7,112 bases of DNA from Marinilabiliales bacterium (lineage in GTDB: Bacteria; Bacteroidota; Bacteroidia; Bacteroidales; F082), in assembly GCA_002869465.1 (NCBI GenBank), contig PKSW01000300.1, positions 1 to 7,112 of the forward strand, written 5' to 3'. The position numbers and the translations under genes are program-made. This document shows, piece after piece, positions 6,592 to 7,112 of the stretch; the stretch's first letter is position 1, and every line of letters starts with the position of its first letter. Below the pieces are notes generated by a model that ran no database searches, was not told the origin of the DNA, and saw nothing but the letters and a program-made list of their open reading frames with translations.

Positions 6592-7104
6592 CTATAACAG
6601 GGCTTCAATATCATTTACTGTTTGAGGATCACTGGGCCTTTTTGCATTTTCATCCACCACGTTGCCTTTTTTATCGATAAGCACATAGCGGGGAATAAAG
6701 CGTACATTAAAACGTGTTCCGTAATCTTGTTTGACAGATAAACTGGCCAGGTAATGCTCTCCCGTTAATTTAAGATTATCAACGGCTGATGCCCATGCGC
6801 TGGCATTTTTATCGGATGAAATATATACAAAAACCACATCTTTTCCCAGGAACGTTTCCTGCATTTTATGTGAATATGGCATTTCTCTTTTACAGGGTCC
6901 ACACCAGCTGGCCCAAAAATCGAGGTAGATGACTTTACCTTCGTATTTGGCAATAATGTCATCAAAGCTGGTATTGGCATATTCCGGGCTGTTCAAATCA
7001 ATAATATTTGTTTCAAGTTCAGCAGGAACGCTTTGCCCGAAAGTGAATAAACTGAAAATTGTGAGTGCAACAACTATCATTGAGGTTCTTATTTTCTTTT
7101 TCAT
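6592..7104 (-). CDS. Exported TlpA-like thioredoxin-fold disulfide oxidoreductase
   Basis: This is a 170-residue thioredoxin-fold protein of the TlpA/ResA type. A signal peptide is evident: basic MKKKIR, a hydrophobic core at about 8-22, and a likely cleavage after FGQ (24) or nearby. There is no lipobox cysteine, so it should be soluble in the periplasm. The mature part has VIYLDFWASWCGPCKREMP with active-site Cys68 and Cys71 (WCGPC), followed by VVFVYISSD. The cis-proline loop FIPRY has Pro138, and the strand VLIDKKGNVV closes the fold. Such proteins reduce disulfides on exported proteins or during cytochrome c maturation; the partner here is unknown. Family members often carry an extra N-terminal domain, but here only about 30 residues separate the signal peptide from the fold. 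The ATG lies 8 nt from the window edge, so its promoter is not visible. It converges on the acyltransferase gene with 3 bp between stops. Confidence 0.9.
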   Translation of the reverse strand: MKKKIRTSMIVVALTIFSLFTFGQSVPAELETNIIDLNSPEYANTSFDDIIAKYEGKVIYLDFWASWCGPCKREMPYSHKMQETFLGKDVVFVYISSDKNASAWASAVDNLKLTGEHYLASLSVKQDYGTRFNVRFIPRYVLIDKKGNVVDENAKRPSDPQTVNDIEALL

Positions 7105-7112
7105 TTTGATCA

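Noticed and set aside
6765..6980. Alternative minus-strand frame of 71 codons inside the thioredoxin gene
   Set aside because: It is out of frame with the WCGPC-containing protein, which has a full signal peptide and a complete thioredoxin fold.

Overview
The window carries the 5' end of a division and cell wall (dcw) cluster, probably from a member of the Bacteroidota (Bacteroidetes). Several features point to that phylum: a long 153-residue MraZ, a small basic FtsL-like protein of the type found there, a class B penicillin-binding protein (PBP) with one C-terminal PASTA domain, an MraY N-terminus of the Bacteroidota type, gene starts with almost no Shine-Dalgarno sequences, and a perfect TAnnTTTG promoter element. 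The DNA is moderately AT-rich. I cannot place it below phylum with confidence; the murE and ftsI proteins look compatible with Cytophagales-like lineages.

Region 1-5439 is a tightly packed minus-strand operon, read from right to left: mraZ (5439-4978), rsmH/mraW (4973-4080), ftsL-like (4080-3685), ftsI (3681-1564), murE (1562-105) and the first 34 codons of mraY (104 to the window edge). Junctions are 4 nt, a 1-nt overlap, 3 nt, 1 nt and 0 nt. ftsI and murE must begin with TTG and GTG. The products are a transcriptional regulator, a 16S rRNA methyltransferase, two septal membrane proteins (a bitopic scaffold and the transpeptidase), and two consecutive enzymes of peptidoglycan precursor synthesis. 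MurE makes UDP-MurNAc-tripeptide in the cytoplasm, and MraY later loads the completed pentapeptide onto undecaprenyl phosphate.

Region 5440-5718 is the divergent intergenic spacer. On the mraZ side it holds four tandem 10-bp units of the form GTGGTAAANN (three good, one degenerate). These are very likely the MraZ operator for autoregulation of the cluster. On the other side lie a perfect Bacteroidota -7 element for the divergent gene and a 9-bp inverted repeat just upstream of it.

Region 5719-6588 (+) encodes a PlsC-like lysophospholipid/aminolipid acyltransferase with variant motifs (NHPLGGLD, FPAGLVSR). Region 6592-7104 (-) encodes an exported TlpA-like thioredoxin with a WCGPC active site. 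It converges on the acyltransferase gene with only 3 bp between stop codons. No RNA genes, insertion sequences, CRISPR arrays or obvious intrinsic terminators were seen. The window is mostly ordinary core genome. The most interesting parts are the MraZ-box array, the divergent control region and the variant acyltransferase; I found no new multi-gene system.
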